Below, one piece after another: positions 9,001-15,758 of a stretch of DNA of 64,000 bases. The notes under the pieces were generated by a model. The model worked only from the letters and a program-made list of their open reading frames with translations. It was not told the DNA's origin and did not search any database. How positions within the stretch are numbered: position 1 is the first letter of the stretch; each line of letters begins with the position of its first letter. This DNA is from Pelomonas aquatica (GTDB lineage: Bacteria > Pseudomonadota > Gammaproteobacteria > Burkholderiales > Burkholderiaceae_C). The stretch spans positions 1 to 64,000 of the forward strand of contig NZ_JAPPUW010000007.1 in the NCBI RefSeq assembly GCF_026712205.1, read 5' to 3'. A program made the translations under genes and the position numbers.

Positions 9001-10758
9001 GCCGTCGGACGCCGAGGCGCCGGTGTCGTTGGCCAGCGCCGCGCTCAGCGTCGGCGGCGTGGTGTCGGGAATGGCGTCCCGCGTGACGGTCAGGTTGCCG
9101 GTCGACGTGTTGCCGGCGGCATCGGCGAGCGTCAGCACGAAGGCGTTGGCGCCCAGGTCGAGCGCGATGCCGCTGAAGCGGAAGCTGCCGTCGGCGGCGG
9201 CCACCGCCGTGCCCAGCACCGTGCTGCTGCCCGCGCGGCGCAGGGTCAGCGCGGCGCCCGCTTCCGTCATGCCGATCAGGTCGACCGGGTTGATCGTCGT
9301 GTGGCCGTCGCCCACCGGCGCGCTGTCGCTGGCCGGGTCGAGGCCGAAGCTGGTCAGCACCGGCGGGATGCGGTCGGGCGGCAGGTTGCCGAGCTGCGGC
9401 AGCGTGGCCGGATTCACGCTCAGGCCACCGATGCTCACCGTCGTCGGGAACATCGGCGCCACCACCGCGGTGCTGCCGAGCAGCTTGCCGTTGACGGTGA
9501 GCTCCTGGAGACGCTGCACCGCGGTGCCGAGCTGGCGGTCGTTGCCGTCGAAGAACACGCCGTTGACCGGATCGACGCTGACGATCAGATAGGTGTCGAC
9601 CATGTCGCCGCCGACCCGCACCCGCGCGAGCGTGCCGGCCTGGAAGCTGTCGGCATTGGCGCCCGTGCCGCCCAGCGCCGCGTCGTCGCCCAGGTTGGCG
9701 CCGACCAGCAGATGCAGGCCGCGCGTCGAGCCCGTGACCTGCAGCAGCTGCAGGCTGGCCAGCGCGAGGTCACCCGAGGCGTCGCCCTTGACCAGCAACT
9801 GCACCAGCGGCCCGCTGATGTTCATGCGCCAGGCCGCGGCGGTGCTGCCCGCCGTGATCGAGCTGCCGCGCCCGTGCACGCTCCAGAGGCCGCCGCTGAT
9901 CGCGCCGCCCACCTGCACCGTGGTGAGCGCATAGCCGGTGACGCCGACCCCCGACACGAAGACGTCGGCGGCCATGTCGCCGGTGGTCGTCAGGCTCTTG
10001 ATGGCCGCGGCCTCGACGCGGCTGGCGCCGGCGGCGCTGGCGCTCCAGGAGGCGACGTTCAGCGCCACGGTGGCGCTGCGCGCCAGCAGCACGCTGTCGC
10101 TGACCTGCCCGGCATTGAGGGTGAACGCCGCCCCGCCGGCGACGCTGATGTTGGCGTGGCTGACCTGTCCCAGCGTCAGCGTGCCGACGCTGCCGGCAAA
10201 GCTCGCGTTGCCGCTGAGGTCGGCGTTGGCGAGCGACAGCGTCCCCACGGCGCTGTCGGCGCTGATGCCGGTCAGCGCGACCTGGGCACCGCTGACCAGG
10301 CTCACGCTGCTGAGCGAGGTCGTGCCGGTGAGCTGCAGCAGATAGCCGCCGCCCTGCGCGACGACGCTGCCGCTGCCCGGCCCGGTGACGACCACCAGGG
10401 GCGCCGAGCTCGGCGCCTGCACGCCCAGCGCGTGGGCCATGCCGACGGGCGAGATCGTGCCGTGCACCACCGGCGTGTCCACCTGGCGTTCGAGCACGCC
10501 CGCCAACGACGACTGGAGCGGCATCAGGTCGCCGGACAGCAGCAGCTTGGGTTCGAGCGTCTCGAAGCGCGAGCCCTGGGGGCGCTGCTGGCGTGCCCGC
10601 CGCGCGCGCAGCAGGCCGCGCAAGGCGTTCCAGCGCGCCTCGAGCCAGCCGAGCCACAGCCAGCGGGCCCGCCGCACCAGCGCCAGCAACAGCTCGCTGG
10701 GACGTGCCTCGAAGCCGCGCCCACGCCGCCCCAGGGAAGAGAGATCACGAGTGTTCAT
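1..10758 (-). CDS. Giant LEPR-XLL-type multidomain protein with vanadium-haloperoxidase-like and metzincin domains (3' end outside window)
   Basis: The frame reads without a stop wherever I translated it from ATG 10758 leftwards to base 1 (about 3586 codons); the C-terminus is missing. The N-terminus is basic and has the sorting-type motif LEPKLLLSGD at residues 68-77 (LEPR-XLL family). In order follow a Gly/Ser/Ala-rich beta-helix-like region (~80-460), bacterial Ig-like repeats (~465-985), a vanadium haloperoxidase/PAP2-like domain (~990-1375), more Ig-like and carboxypeptidase-regulatory-like modules, and a metzincin-type motif HEFGHLLGAIH (H2430, E2431, H2434, H2440). A possible Met-turn (NYLMG) lies about 15 residues on. 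Further on are a choice-of-anchor-D/ASH-like domain, a type-3 thrombospondin-like calcium repeat (~2857-2897), LVIVD-like propeller repeats (~2907-3210) and terminal Ig-like domains. The haloperoxidase part keeps K1250, R1257, H1295, R1344 and H1350. Probably secreted or surface-bound; the export route is not visible. Domain names rest on reading motifs by eye. Confidence 0.9.
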   Translation of the reverse strand, partial: MNTRDLSSLGRRGRGFEARPSELLLALVRRARWLWLGWLEARWNALRGLLRARRARQQRPQGSRFETLEPKLLLSGDLMPLQSSLAGVLERQVDTPVVHGTISPVGMAHALGVQAPSSAPLVVVTGPGSGSVVAQGGGYLLQLTGTTSLSSVSLVSGAQVALTGISADSAVGTLSLANADLSGNASFAGSVGTLTLGQVSHANISVAGGAAFTLNAGQVSDSVLLARSATVALNVASWSASAAGASRVEAAAIKSLTTTGDMAADVFVSGVGVTGYALTTVQVGGAISGGLWSVHGRGSSITAGSTAAAWRMNISGPLVQLLVKGDASGDLALASLQLLQVTGSTRGLHLLVGANLGDDAALGGTGANADSFQAGTLARVRVGGDMVDTYLIVSVDPVNGVFFDGNDRQLGTAVQRLQELTVNGKLLGSTAVVAPMFPTTVSIGGLSVNPATLPQLGNLPPDRIPPVLTSFGLDPASDSAPVGDGHTTINPVDLIGMTEAGAALTLRRAGSSTVLGTAVAAADGSFRFSGIALDLGANAFVLTLADAAGNTSTGNLTVTRDAIPDTTPPTLSAALANDTGASASDGITSDPTISGNAHDDVGVTHLLVALDPGATPSFTDLIGLLQANGSFTLSRAALDTLAGGKLADGAHVVRVVAKDAAGNASTPVDIAFRLDTQAPVVASFGLDPASDSPPVGDGHTTINPVNLVGMTEAGAALTLRLSGSSTVLGTAVAAADGSFHFSGISLSLGANAFVLTLADAAGNTSTSSLTLTRDPSTAADTLPPTLSAALAHDTGISATDGITSDPTIAGDAHDDVGVTHLLVALDPGATPSFTDLVGLLQANGSFTLSRAVLDTLAGGKLADGAHVVRVVAKDAAGNASTPVDVAFKLDTQAPTGASFGIGVIDALAGNDAQTGSAIVTLQGLAEAGATITLAAQGLSSTADASGRFQLPGVALALGDNSITLSVADAAGNAQTVARTLTRVATTQTDPVLEWTNIALKAIQSDATDPPVATRVLALQSISVYDTLAAIQGTPAFLVQRSVSGNVDAYAAVEQAAYRVLYQLYPAQRAGLDAGLAADLAKITDGAAKTAGIALGDGIARAVIALRANDGYLTLVNIDGSSALGAWRPTGPGFAVAQDPQWGAVTPFALTSGSEFRAPAPPALTSPEYAAAINQVQSLGRATNSTRTADQTQQALFWADGGGSYTPPGHWDAIATQIAAAKGNSLSANARLMAQLNVALADAAIAAWDTKYTYDFWRPVTAIQNADLDNNAATTVDPNWTSFLITPPHPSYVSGHSTFSAAAAGILAATFGDNTAFSTTSPTLPGVTRSFASFSQAADEAGMSRIYGGIHTSLDNNAGKLIGAEVAQAVLARFALTQDKQPPKILLGATPAATHTNPVISGQVIDNLSGVAGAQISVDGGAPQSLTLDANGSFSFSPGFALDGSADGGHTLAIVATDKAGNVSAPTTISLTLDTKAPALVLSSIADGASLVAGSRLSGSADGTGSSLTLLNYSIDGGSSTAIAFTPGTGAFDQALNLANLGVGNHTLTLSASDAAGNSATLTRQVKVNSLPLLTVASLSPTDGSTDVGSTYRPKLVFSRAVNTATLTSDSFYATGPDGSKIAASIVPAADGSYAWLFFTAPLPGGARITIHVVGASIRGASDGSFLDAAGSGLAGSSLTTSFTTVSLASVLGTKLVGRVVDPGPDLVPGTFDDVRRGPDGILHTADDVYLNPIANAKVTILGTGQVVYTDATGYFEFDNAPTGDVKLAVDGRTATNPPTGVFWPEMVMDLTLRAGITNTAMGSMGSLAVQQANSWDMAVYLPRVPVSTLQTVAADVPTVITTPQVAAPKLTDEQRNSLTLTVQPGSAVGNDGQPLGNVQIGMATVPPELVKDMLPAGVAEHSFDITIQAPGVAVFTKPVQITFPNVFNAAPGTQLDVLSFDHTTGRLVINGTATVSADGKTVVSDPGSGIVAPGWHGLTPPGAPSDPPCPPATHDIDVTPVLQTSGIQDYFFPKDSGTMNLSFANNAAKLDPNSDACSTTNVHATPLLVEVTLDDASAGQFLDGVHQQTFSLEPQQVGNINGTVHALLGQISTYSADRLYGLKIHMHTHWVDKNGVDHNLDGQMPATDIYAYRFLDIADNRHEDGKIDFPRIAAGVGFTQKDGLTYYGDPAAKPQNIAVGTGTNFSVAGDQIQFTPTTTGTLNDLLTITAPDAKDVGKINLSGVGLALQNVFFSQSEFSARIAAVVDASPVVAGTQRLVDMFPDTDGDGSRTTGVDKPFFDATVAQLFNDITVQFYVTMLGVDPASLSTLTLVNGTPGTGDKVNLRNVAIGGAPYTGSAAAVWADFGIDYFLSSIVPNEANMSKPQIQYLFDGLFNRSVSDNSGSAFVPGGSGLIVNVDKMVAGAAGAAGAGAAAFRSTLVNQFASTIGHEFGHLLGAIHQRTNTAPYSSNYLMGLGTLLTTIPAIGPDFIGVFKAGLGIPSTVAEFQAAYNYYKLQANNDYTVAGQAYAFNNGGNPVPGPGHLIDEGDLPAYLAVVDGPADNRQPPNVVGSLDFGTVNADGPGGALASKTVWLFNTGNHPLHLSSVDVQGNAGFSVSGFSGPLDLAAFDPNNPAASRLAVTVTFDPSALGSASAKLHIVSNSSGGASTDIPLAGKAVSPYGHLAVSVPNNNVGGTKVGSTGAVANFGTLTNDGTQPLSITQALSNSPDFAVTGALAGVSAATPLVLAPGASVQFGVTFTPAKISLDRAAITISSNDPTQATFTQALVGTGLAAQGTALHYGNDYIELDQPNSPNLPPLRMVSGPDGQWSFFLPPSTPVHYTIFDPVSGLVAEAWDTTAPSGKTTMFTQANFRASTAPDTNGNGLPDNIKFAIGTNPNSQDTNHDGISDFDSIRLGINPLGSLGAPTGVLSSAALTGSAEAVAVSAAVADPSHLTAYVATGSRGLSVVDVTNFTKPAVLAEISLPGNNVDIAVDGVRGVAAVAGGDAGLSLVDISKPAAPVLMQTVAFGVPVNAVQVRDGIAFVATGNDLAVVNLLTGDLLQSVNLTTLGGSTVTSLSIDGSTLYSVDASHTLRSFAISGSQLTVLGSLALPAGGGRLFVGNGVAYIGASNGGTGGFATADVSNPAAMTVLSGVKLNSIGGTSVVPNGSGLAVAVGSSSFVFGGFKALDLMNVSDPTNTGTLVTRYNLPAVPRDVVIANGLAFVADSTGGLQIVNYVAFDAKGVPPQVVSLQVDAKDADPGTPGVQVLEGRSFTVRPTVADDVQVRNVELLVDGVVVADAPAFPFVFTAQTPTIAAGGNKLSVQVRVTDTGGNSTLSAPVVFDVVKDTFPPVLQSVSVDEGARRFFVKSVDFSFDEPLDTSRLTTAAISLVRPGPDGVFGTADDVSVPVSLNFRSLGQVFSVLPGGYLPPGDYQLTVKGSAISDKAGNILGTDLVRHFTIRPASDVRATSGAAAVATAPSANPGQQIGISVPFDPSTAKANFQTIDANGVVGSVVVGVFRFDAARGIAYFNVPLNAYTGDCVVYGQVGSTITNFADGTFPLQIVPIVTGLSVQSVSSDGTSATVVLYGRGFVEGNNSLYRLGTTSV
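8111..9353. repeat. Two near-identical ~600-bp direct repeats (645-bp period) inside the giant gene
   Basis: 8111-8714 and 8756-9353 are strongly similar over almost their whole length; the same DNA words recur at 8116/8761 and 8441/9080. Each copy encodes about 200 residues, i.e. two Ig-like modules of the giant protein. Nucleotide-level similarity, including many third positions, points to recent duplication or ongoing homogenisation. A part-copy of the linker also occurs near 8055-8100. Confidence 0.8.
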
Positions 10759-11103
10759 AAAGCCCCCCGAACACGCGCCTGATGCCCCGAGGGCATGCCG
10801 TCGACACGGCTGCGCAGCAACAAGAGTCCGCCGGATATCGCCGTCTGCCGCTCCGGAGTGCGTCACGGCCCGGCTCTCGCAGGCCCACGGCCAGCGACTG
10901 AAGTCGGCAGATGTTGCTCGCCCGCCAAGAGCAACACAATGTTCAAAGCTAGGGGTCACACCCCCCGCGAATGAATGGGGTTTCCGGGCCTTGGCCTTGC
11001 TTCTACGCTGCGAGGGCCGAACCACCCGCCCCAGCGATCGGCGACTTGATCGGCCCGCCGCTCAGCGACTAGGCTTGCAGGGCCTTTGTGGCGCAGGAGA
11101 TGT
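10759..11103. other. Divergent intergenic region between the giant gene and a small secreted-protein gene
   Basis: This 345-bp gap must hold both promoters. It contains a perfect 8-bp inverted repeat with a 9-base loop at 10912-10936 (arms TGTTGCTC/GAGCAACA), a short hairpin-like ATGCCC-CGA-GGGCAT near 10784-10798, and a small GGGGT-CAC-ACCCC repeat near 10953-10965. I see no ORF worth calling. Confidence 0.6.
11046..11075 (+). promoter_or_regulatory. Possible sigma70 promoter of the small secreted protein
   Basis: TTGATC (11046-11051) and TAGGCT (11070-11075) are 18 bp apart and end 28 bases before the ATG at 11104. The match is only partial. Confidence 0.3.
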
Positions 11104-11430
11104 ATGACGACAACCCGTTCGATCGCGACGCTGGCCCTGGCGGCAGGTGCGGCATTGGCCATTGCGCCGCTGCCCGCCGACGAAGAGTTGCCGGCTTTCA
11201 GGCGCGCCCTGCCGGCGCACTATTTCGGCTGCCACGCCGACAGCGAGTGCGTGATGGTCCAGGGCTGGTGCGCCACGTTCGCGATCAACAAGGCCTACCG
11301 CGAGGCCTACGACAAGATCCCGGCCGACCCCAACGGCAAGGGCGCCGGCCGCTGCCCGCCCGGCTGGCTGCCCCCGAAGCCGCGGCCCGCCTGCGTCCAG
11401 AACCAGTGCAGCATCGAGCGCGGCCAGTAG
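11104..11430 (+). CDS. Small secreted six-cysteine protein, function unknown
   Basis: 108 residues. I chose ATG 11104 because AGGAG (11095-11099) lies just upstream and the protein then begins with a normal signal peptide: Thr/Arg n-region, Ala/Leu core at about residues 9-22, likely cleavage near 24-26. The mature part has six Cys (43, 49, 56, 84, 97, 102), suggesting up to three disulfides and a periplasmic or extracellular site. I do not recognise the family. It faces away from the giant gene and ends 21 bases from the convergent helicase gene. Confidence 0.7.
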   Translation: MTTTRSIATLALAAGAALAIAPLPADEELPAFRRALPAHYFGCHADSECVMVQGWCATFAINKAYREAYDKIPADPNGKGAGRCPPGWLPPKPRPACVQNQCSIERGQ

Positions 11431-11451
11431 CGCGCGCCGGCCGGCGTTCGG

Positions 11452-14400
11452 TCACAAAGCCCCCAGCGGCCGCAGCAGCTCGGTCAGGTCGTCCTCGGTG
11501 AACAGCGGCTGCTCGCGCGCGGCGGCGCCCTCCAGCAGACCCTGGGCCAGCGCCGCCTTGCGGGCCTGCAGCGCCAGCATGCGCTCCTCGATGGTGCCCT
11601 CGGCCACGAGCCGGTAGACCAGCACCTGGCGCGTCTGGCCGATGCGGTGGGCGCGCGCGGTGGCCTGCGCCTCCACGGCCGGGTTCCACCAGGGGTCGTA
11701 ATGGATGACGACGTCGGCCTGCGGCAGGTTCAGCCCGGTGCCGCCGGCCTTCAGGCTGATCAGGAAGAGCGGCACGGCGCCGCTCGTGAAGCGTTCGATG
11801 GCGGCGTCGCGCTTCTGCGTCTGCCCGGTCAGCTTGGCCCAGCTCAGGCCGGCCGCCGCCAGCTCCGCCTCGATCAGCGCCAGCATGCTGGTGAACTGCG
11901 AGAACAGCAGCACGCGCCGCCCCTCGGCGAGCAGTTCGGACAGCAGCTCCATCAGCAGCGCCAGCTTGGCCGACGCCCGGGCCTTGGCGGCGGCCGGCAC
12001 GCCCTTCACGAGCCGCGGGTCGCAGCAGGCCTGGCGCAGCTTCAGCAGCGCGTCCAGCACCTGGATCTGCGAGCGCGCCAGGCCCTGCGCGGCCAGCGCC
12101 TCGCGCACCGTCCTCTCGGTGGCCAGGCGGATGGTTTCGTAGAGGTCGGCCTGCCCGCCCTCCAGCGTGACCGGCAGCGTGCTTTCGATGCGCGGCGGCA
12201 GCTCGGCGGCCACGGCCTCGCGGGTGCGGCGCAGCATGAAGGGCGTCACGCGGCGGCGCAGCCGCTGCAGCGGCTCGGCCAGGCCCTGCTTCTCGATGGG
12301 CGTGCGGAACAGCGTCTTGAAGCGCGCCTGGCTGCCGAGGAAGCCGGGCATCAGGAAATGGAACAGGCTCCACAGCTCGCCGAGGTGGTTCTCCAGCGGC
12401 GTGCCGGACAGCGCGATGCGCTGGCGGGCGTCCAGCGCCGACACGACCTGGGCCGCCTGCGTGCTGGCGTTCTTGATGTGCTGGGCCTCGTCCAGCACGA
12501 CCACGTGCCAGCGCTGCGCCAGCCAGCGCTCGCGGTCGCGCTGCAGCAGCGAATAGGGGGCGATGAGCAGGTCGCAGTCCTGCGCGAAATCGCCGTCATG
12601 GCGGCTGCTGCCATGCCAGACGCGGGTGCGCAGCGCCGGCGCGAAGCGCGCGGCCTCGCGGCGCCAGTTGCCCAGCAGGCTGACCGGCGCGACGACCAGG
12701 CAGGGCGCGTCCAGCCGCCCGGCCTGCTGCTCGCACAGCAGATGGGCCAGGGTCTGCAGCGTCTTGCCCAGGCCCATGTCGTCGGCCAGCACGCCGCCCA
12801 GCCCCTGGGCGCGCAGGAACTGCAGCCAGTCCAGCCCGCGGCGCTGGTAGGGGCGCAGCTCGGCGGCCAGGCCCGCGGGCGGCGCGGTGTCGGGCAGCAT
12901 GCCGCCGGCCAGCTGGCCCAGCAACGCCTGCAGCCGGTCGGCGCCGTCCCAGCGCGCGCCTTCCCCCAGCGAGGCGCCCAGCCGCAGCGCCTCGACATGC
13001 GACAGGCGCAGCGCGTCGACCGCCAGCCCGCGCTCGCCGACCAGTTCCAGCAGCGCGGCCAGCCAGGGCCGCAGCGGCGCGGCGGGCAGGCGCAGCCAGC
13101 GGCCGTCGGGCAGTTCACGCCACAGCCACTCGGGCAGCTCCGGCCCGTCGGCGCCGGGCCTGAGCTGGGCGAGCAGCGCCGGCAGCCAGGGCAGCACGTT
13201 GTGGCGCACGCCGTCGATCTCCAGCCCCAGCGACAGGTCGAACCACGAGGCGCCCGGCGCCGCGTCGCCGGCGCCCTGCTCGTCGAGGCGGATGTCGACC
13301 TGCTCCGCCGTGTGGACGAGCTCGTCCAGCGCGGGCGCGGCATCGATCTCGAAGCCGGCCTCGCGGAACGCGCGCCAGCCCTCTGCGGCCCAGGCCAGCC
13401 ACTGCGGCGTGTCTGCGCCATGGGCGGGCGCCGGCTCGGGGCTCAGGCCCAGCGCGGCCAGGCTGGCCTGCGCGGCGGCCTCGGCGGGCAGGTCGCGGGT
13501 CAGCAGCACGCGTCGGCCCTCGTGCTCGGCCAGCTTGACGGCCTCGCCGTCCGGCCAGTGGCCGCGCAGGCCGCCGTAGTCGAAGGCCAGTTGCGCCACC
13601 AGCAGCCCGCGCGCGTCGCGCTCGGGCCGGGGCCGCAGCGCCAGCCGCAGCCGGGCCACCGGCAGCACCCGCGGCCAGGCCGAAGGCGCCTCGACGGTCG
13701 GCGGCAGCGGCAGCCCCGCCAGGCGTTCCAGCAGGCGCGGCTGGGCGGCCGCGAAGGCCGCGGCCGGCACCGGCGGCGCCTCGAACAGCAGCGCCAGGCG
13801 CTGCGGCGCGATGCCCGGCGCCAGCAGCGGGCCGCACTCGCCGGCCTGCGGGTCAACGTAGAGGGCCGGTGGCCCGGCATAGGCCCGCGCCGCGGCGTCG
13901 GGCAGCGTCGGCTGCAAGGCCCAGCCGCCCTCGCCCGCCGGCTGCCATTGCCAGCCCAGCGTGCGGGCGGCGCCCCAGCGCAGCGCGCCGCCGGCGATCC
14001 CGCCGCGCTGGTCGGCCGGGAAGAGCCGCCCGGTGCCGGCGCACAGCTGCAGGGCCAGCAGGCCGGCCTGGCCGGCCAGCGCGCCGCCTGCCGCCGACAC
14101 GTAGCCATAGTGGCCCTGGCCGAGCGCCCGGATCAGGCGCACGCACTCGGCATCGTCGCCCGCCGCGCCGGCCTGCAGCGCCCGCAGCCGGTATTCGGCG
14201 TCGTAGCCCGGCGCCCTGGGCCTGGCCCAGCCGCCGCGCTTCAGCGGGTGCGACACCGCCCAGCCCAGTTGCAGCCGGGCGGCCTCGCCCGCCCGGCGCG
14301 GCATCTCGCTCAGCAGGTACACAGGCACATCGCCCGATGCGGGCGCAGCGGCGGCTTCGGCATCGAAACGGTCCAGCCAGCGGGCTAGCCGGGCCGCCGC

Positions 14401-14730
14401 GAGCGACGACGGCGATTGGCCCTCGCCCTGCCACTGGGCCGCCAGCCGCAGCGCCAACGCGACCGCATGCTTGCAGTCCAAGCCCACCGGACAGCTGCAG
14501 TCGCCCTCGAAGCGCAGCACGGCCCCATCGGCCGCCGCCTCGACCAGCGCGCTGGTCTCATAGGGCTGGGGCATGCTGCCCTGCACCTCGCCGTGCAGAT
14601 GCCAGCGCTGCTCGCCCAGCGGCTCGATGCCGGGATTCAGCACGCAGCCCGCCCGGCACAGCGCCTGGCCGCGCTGGAAGGTGGTGGCCGGGACATGGCG
14701 GCGCAGGCTGTCGGCGATCGAGGGCGGCAT
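11452..14730 (-). CDS. SWIM zinc-finger SNF2-family DEAD/DEAH helicase
   Basis: 1092 residues. Near the N-terminus is a SWIM-type zinc finger ([11 protein letters not shown], about residues 78-90), then a long Ala/Leu-rich middle. The SNF2 ATPase core has Walker A DDMGLGKT (~650), DEAQ box (~745), [15 protein letters not shown] motif III and the C-terminal motif HRIGQTRQ (~1028). Proteins of this layout translocate on double-stranded DNA or remodel nucleoprotein complexes; the bacterial target is not known. Length and motif set look intact. It is divergent from gmk (106-bp gap) and probably monocistronic. Confidence 0.9.
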   Translation of the reverse strand: MPPSIADSLRRHVPATTFQRGQALCRAGCVLNPGIEPLGEQRWHLHGEVQGSMPQPYETSALVEAAADGAVLRFEGDCSCPVGLDCKHAVALALRLAAQWQGEGQSPSSLAAARLARWLDRFDAEAAAAPASGDVPVYLLSEMPRRAGEAARLQLGWAVSHPLKRGGWARPRAPGYDAEYRLRALQAGAAGDDAECVRLIRALGQGHYGYVSAAGGALAGQAGLLALQLCAGTGRLFPADQRGGIAGGALRWGAARTLGWQWQPAGEGGWALQPTLPDAAARAYAGPPALYVDPQAGECGPLLAPGIAPQRLALLFEAPPVPAAAFAAAQPRLLERLAGLPLPPTVEAPSAWPRVLPVARLRLALRPRPERDARGLLVAQLAFDYGGLRGHWPDGEAVKLAEHEGRRVLLTRDLPAEAAAQASLAALGLSPEPAPAHGADTPQWLAWAAEGWRAFREAGFEIDAAPALDELVHTAEQVDIRLDEQGAGDAAPGASWFDLSLGLEIDGVRHNVLPWLPALLAQLRPGADGPELPEWLWRELPDGRWLRLPAAPLRPWLAALLELVGERGLAVDALRLSHVEALRLGASLGEGARWDGADRLQALLGQLAGGMLPDTAPPAGLAAELRPYQRRGLDWLQFLRAQGLGGVLADDMGLGKTLQTLAHLLCEQQAGRLDAPCLVVAPVSLLGNWRREAARFAPALRTRVWHGSSRHDGDFAQDCDLLIAPYSLLQRDRERWLAQRWHVVVLDEAQHIKNASTQAAQVVSALDARQRIALSGTPLENHLGELWSLFHFLMPGFLGSQARFKTLFRTPIEKQGLAEPLQRLRRRVTPFMLRRTREAVAAELPPRIESTLPVTLEGGQADLYETIRLATERTVREALAAQGLARSQIQVLDALLKLRQACCDPRLVKGVPAAAKARASAKLALLMELLSELLAEGRRVLLFSQFTSMLALIEAELAAAGLSWAKLTGQTQKRDAAIERFTSGAVPLFLISLKAGGTGLNLPQADVVIHYDPWWNPAVEAQATARAHRIGQTRQVLVYRLVAEGTIEERMLALQARKAALAQGLLEGAAAREQPLFTEDDLTELLRPLGAL

Positions 14731-14836
14731 CGGCGGCGGGATGGGGATGGGGTCGGCATTGTCGGGTGGGCGCGCCGAGGCCCGCTGCTAGACTTCGGCC
14801 CCCCTCGCCGCAGCCTTGGGGCAACCCAGAACCCGC

Positions 14837-15457
14837 ATGGAATACCCCGGCAATCTCTTCGTCGTCGCGGCGCCCAGTGGCGCCGGCAAGTCCAGCCTCG
14901 TCAAGGCCCTGCTGGAGCTCGACGCCCGCCTCGCCGTCTCCGTCTCCCACACCTCGCGCGCACCGCGCGGCCAGGAGCAGCACGGCCGCGAATACTGGTT
15001 CGTCTCGCCGGACGAATTCCGCGCGATGGCCGCGCGCGGCGACTTCTTCGAATGGGCCGAGGTGCACGGCAACCTCTACGGCACCTCGCGCGCCGGCATC
15101 GAGGACAGGCTGCAGCACGGCGAGGACGTGGTGCTGGAGATCGACTACCAGGGCGCGCTGCAGATCAAGCAGCTCTTCCCCTATGCGGTGCTGATCTTCA
15201 TCCTGCCGCCGAGCTGGGACGAGCTGCGCCTGCGCCTGAACCGCCGCGGCGACACCGAGCCCGAGGTCATCGCCATGCGCATGAACAACGCGCGCATCGA
15301 GGTGGCCCAGGCCCAGCACTTCGATTTCGTCGTCGTGAACGCGGTGTTCGACACGGCCGTCTTCGACCTGAAGACCATCGTGCACGCGCAGCGGCTAAAA
15401 TACGCGGCTCAACGCCGAAACCGCTCGGCCGTCTTTCAGGCGCTCGATCTGCCCTGA
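14837..15457 (+). CDS. gmk: Guanylate kinase
   Basis: 206 residues, the usual length. Phosphorylates GMP to GDP with ATP in the cytoplasm. The P-loop is APSGAGKSS at residues 12-20, followed by the GMP-binding SHTSRAPR segment. ATG 14837 gives the standard [10 protein letters not shown] start just before the P-loop; an in-frame upstream start would only add a non-conserved tail. It heads a gmk-rpoZ-spoT cluster with a 23-bp gap to rpoZ, the common proteobacterial order, linking guanine nucleotide supply with ppGpp metabolism. Confidence 0.97.
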   Translation: MEYPGNLFVVAAPSGAGKSSLVKALLELDARLAVSVSHTSRAPRGQEQHGREYWFVSPDEFRAMAARGDFFEWAEVHGNLYGTSRAGIEDRLQHGEDVVLEIDYQGALQIKQLFPYAVLIFILPPSWDELRLRLNRRGDTEPEVIAMRMNNARIEVAQAQHFDFVVVNAVFDTAVFDLKTIVHAQRLKYAAQRRNRSAVFQALDLP

Positions 15458-15480
15458 TCACGCAATACACCAGGAACACC

Positions 15481-15684
15481 ATGGCCCGCATCACCGTCGA
15501 AGACTGCCTGACCAAGATCCCCAACCGCTTCCAGCTCGTGCTGGCCGCCACCTACCGCGCCCGCATGCTGAGCCAGGGTCACAGCGCCCGCATCGAGAGC
15601 AAGAACAAGCCCGGCGTGACCGCGCTGCGCGAGATCGCCGCCGGCGAAGTCGGCATCGAGATGCTGCGCAAGGTGCCGGTCTAA
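15481..15684 (+). CDS. rpoZ: RNA polymerase omega subunit
   Basis: 67 residues, starting [13 protein letters not shown] and ending in the usual acidic/hydrophobic tail. Omega binds beta-prime, helps core assembly and forms part of a ppGpp site on RNA polymerase. Lies 23 bp after gmk and 74 bp before the spoT start, with a hairpin in between. Confidence 0.97.
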   Translation: MARITVEDCLTKIPNRFQLVLAATYRARMLSQGHSARIESKNKPGVTALREIAAGEVGIEMLRKVPV

Positions 15685-15705
15685 GACCTCGCCCCTGCTT
15701 GCCAA

Positions 15706-15727
15706 ACGGGCGCCCTCGGGCGCCCGT
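15706..15727 (+). terminator. Hairpin between rpoZ and spoT, possible terminator or attenuator
   Basis: Arms ACGGGCGCCC and GGGCGCCCGT are perfectly complementary (about 9 pairs round a 4-base loop). They are followed by CGTCTTTCC rather than a clean T run, so termination may be partial. It ends 31 bases before the spoT ATG. Confidence 0.5.
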
Positions 15728-15758
15728 CGTCTTTCCGGCATCGGATAAATTCGGGCGC

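Noticed and set aside
448-10782. A 3444-codon plus-strand open frame opposite the giant gene
   Set aside because: It is the exact codon-by-codon antisense of the giant protein gene, rich in Arg/Gly/Ala/His/Asp with no domain, a consequence of high GC and codon bias.
11647-14388. A long plus-strand open frame opposite the SNF2 helicase
   Set aside because: Low-complexity Gln/Arg/Gly/Ala translation without motifs, while the minus strand has all helicase motifs.
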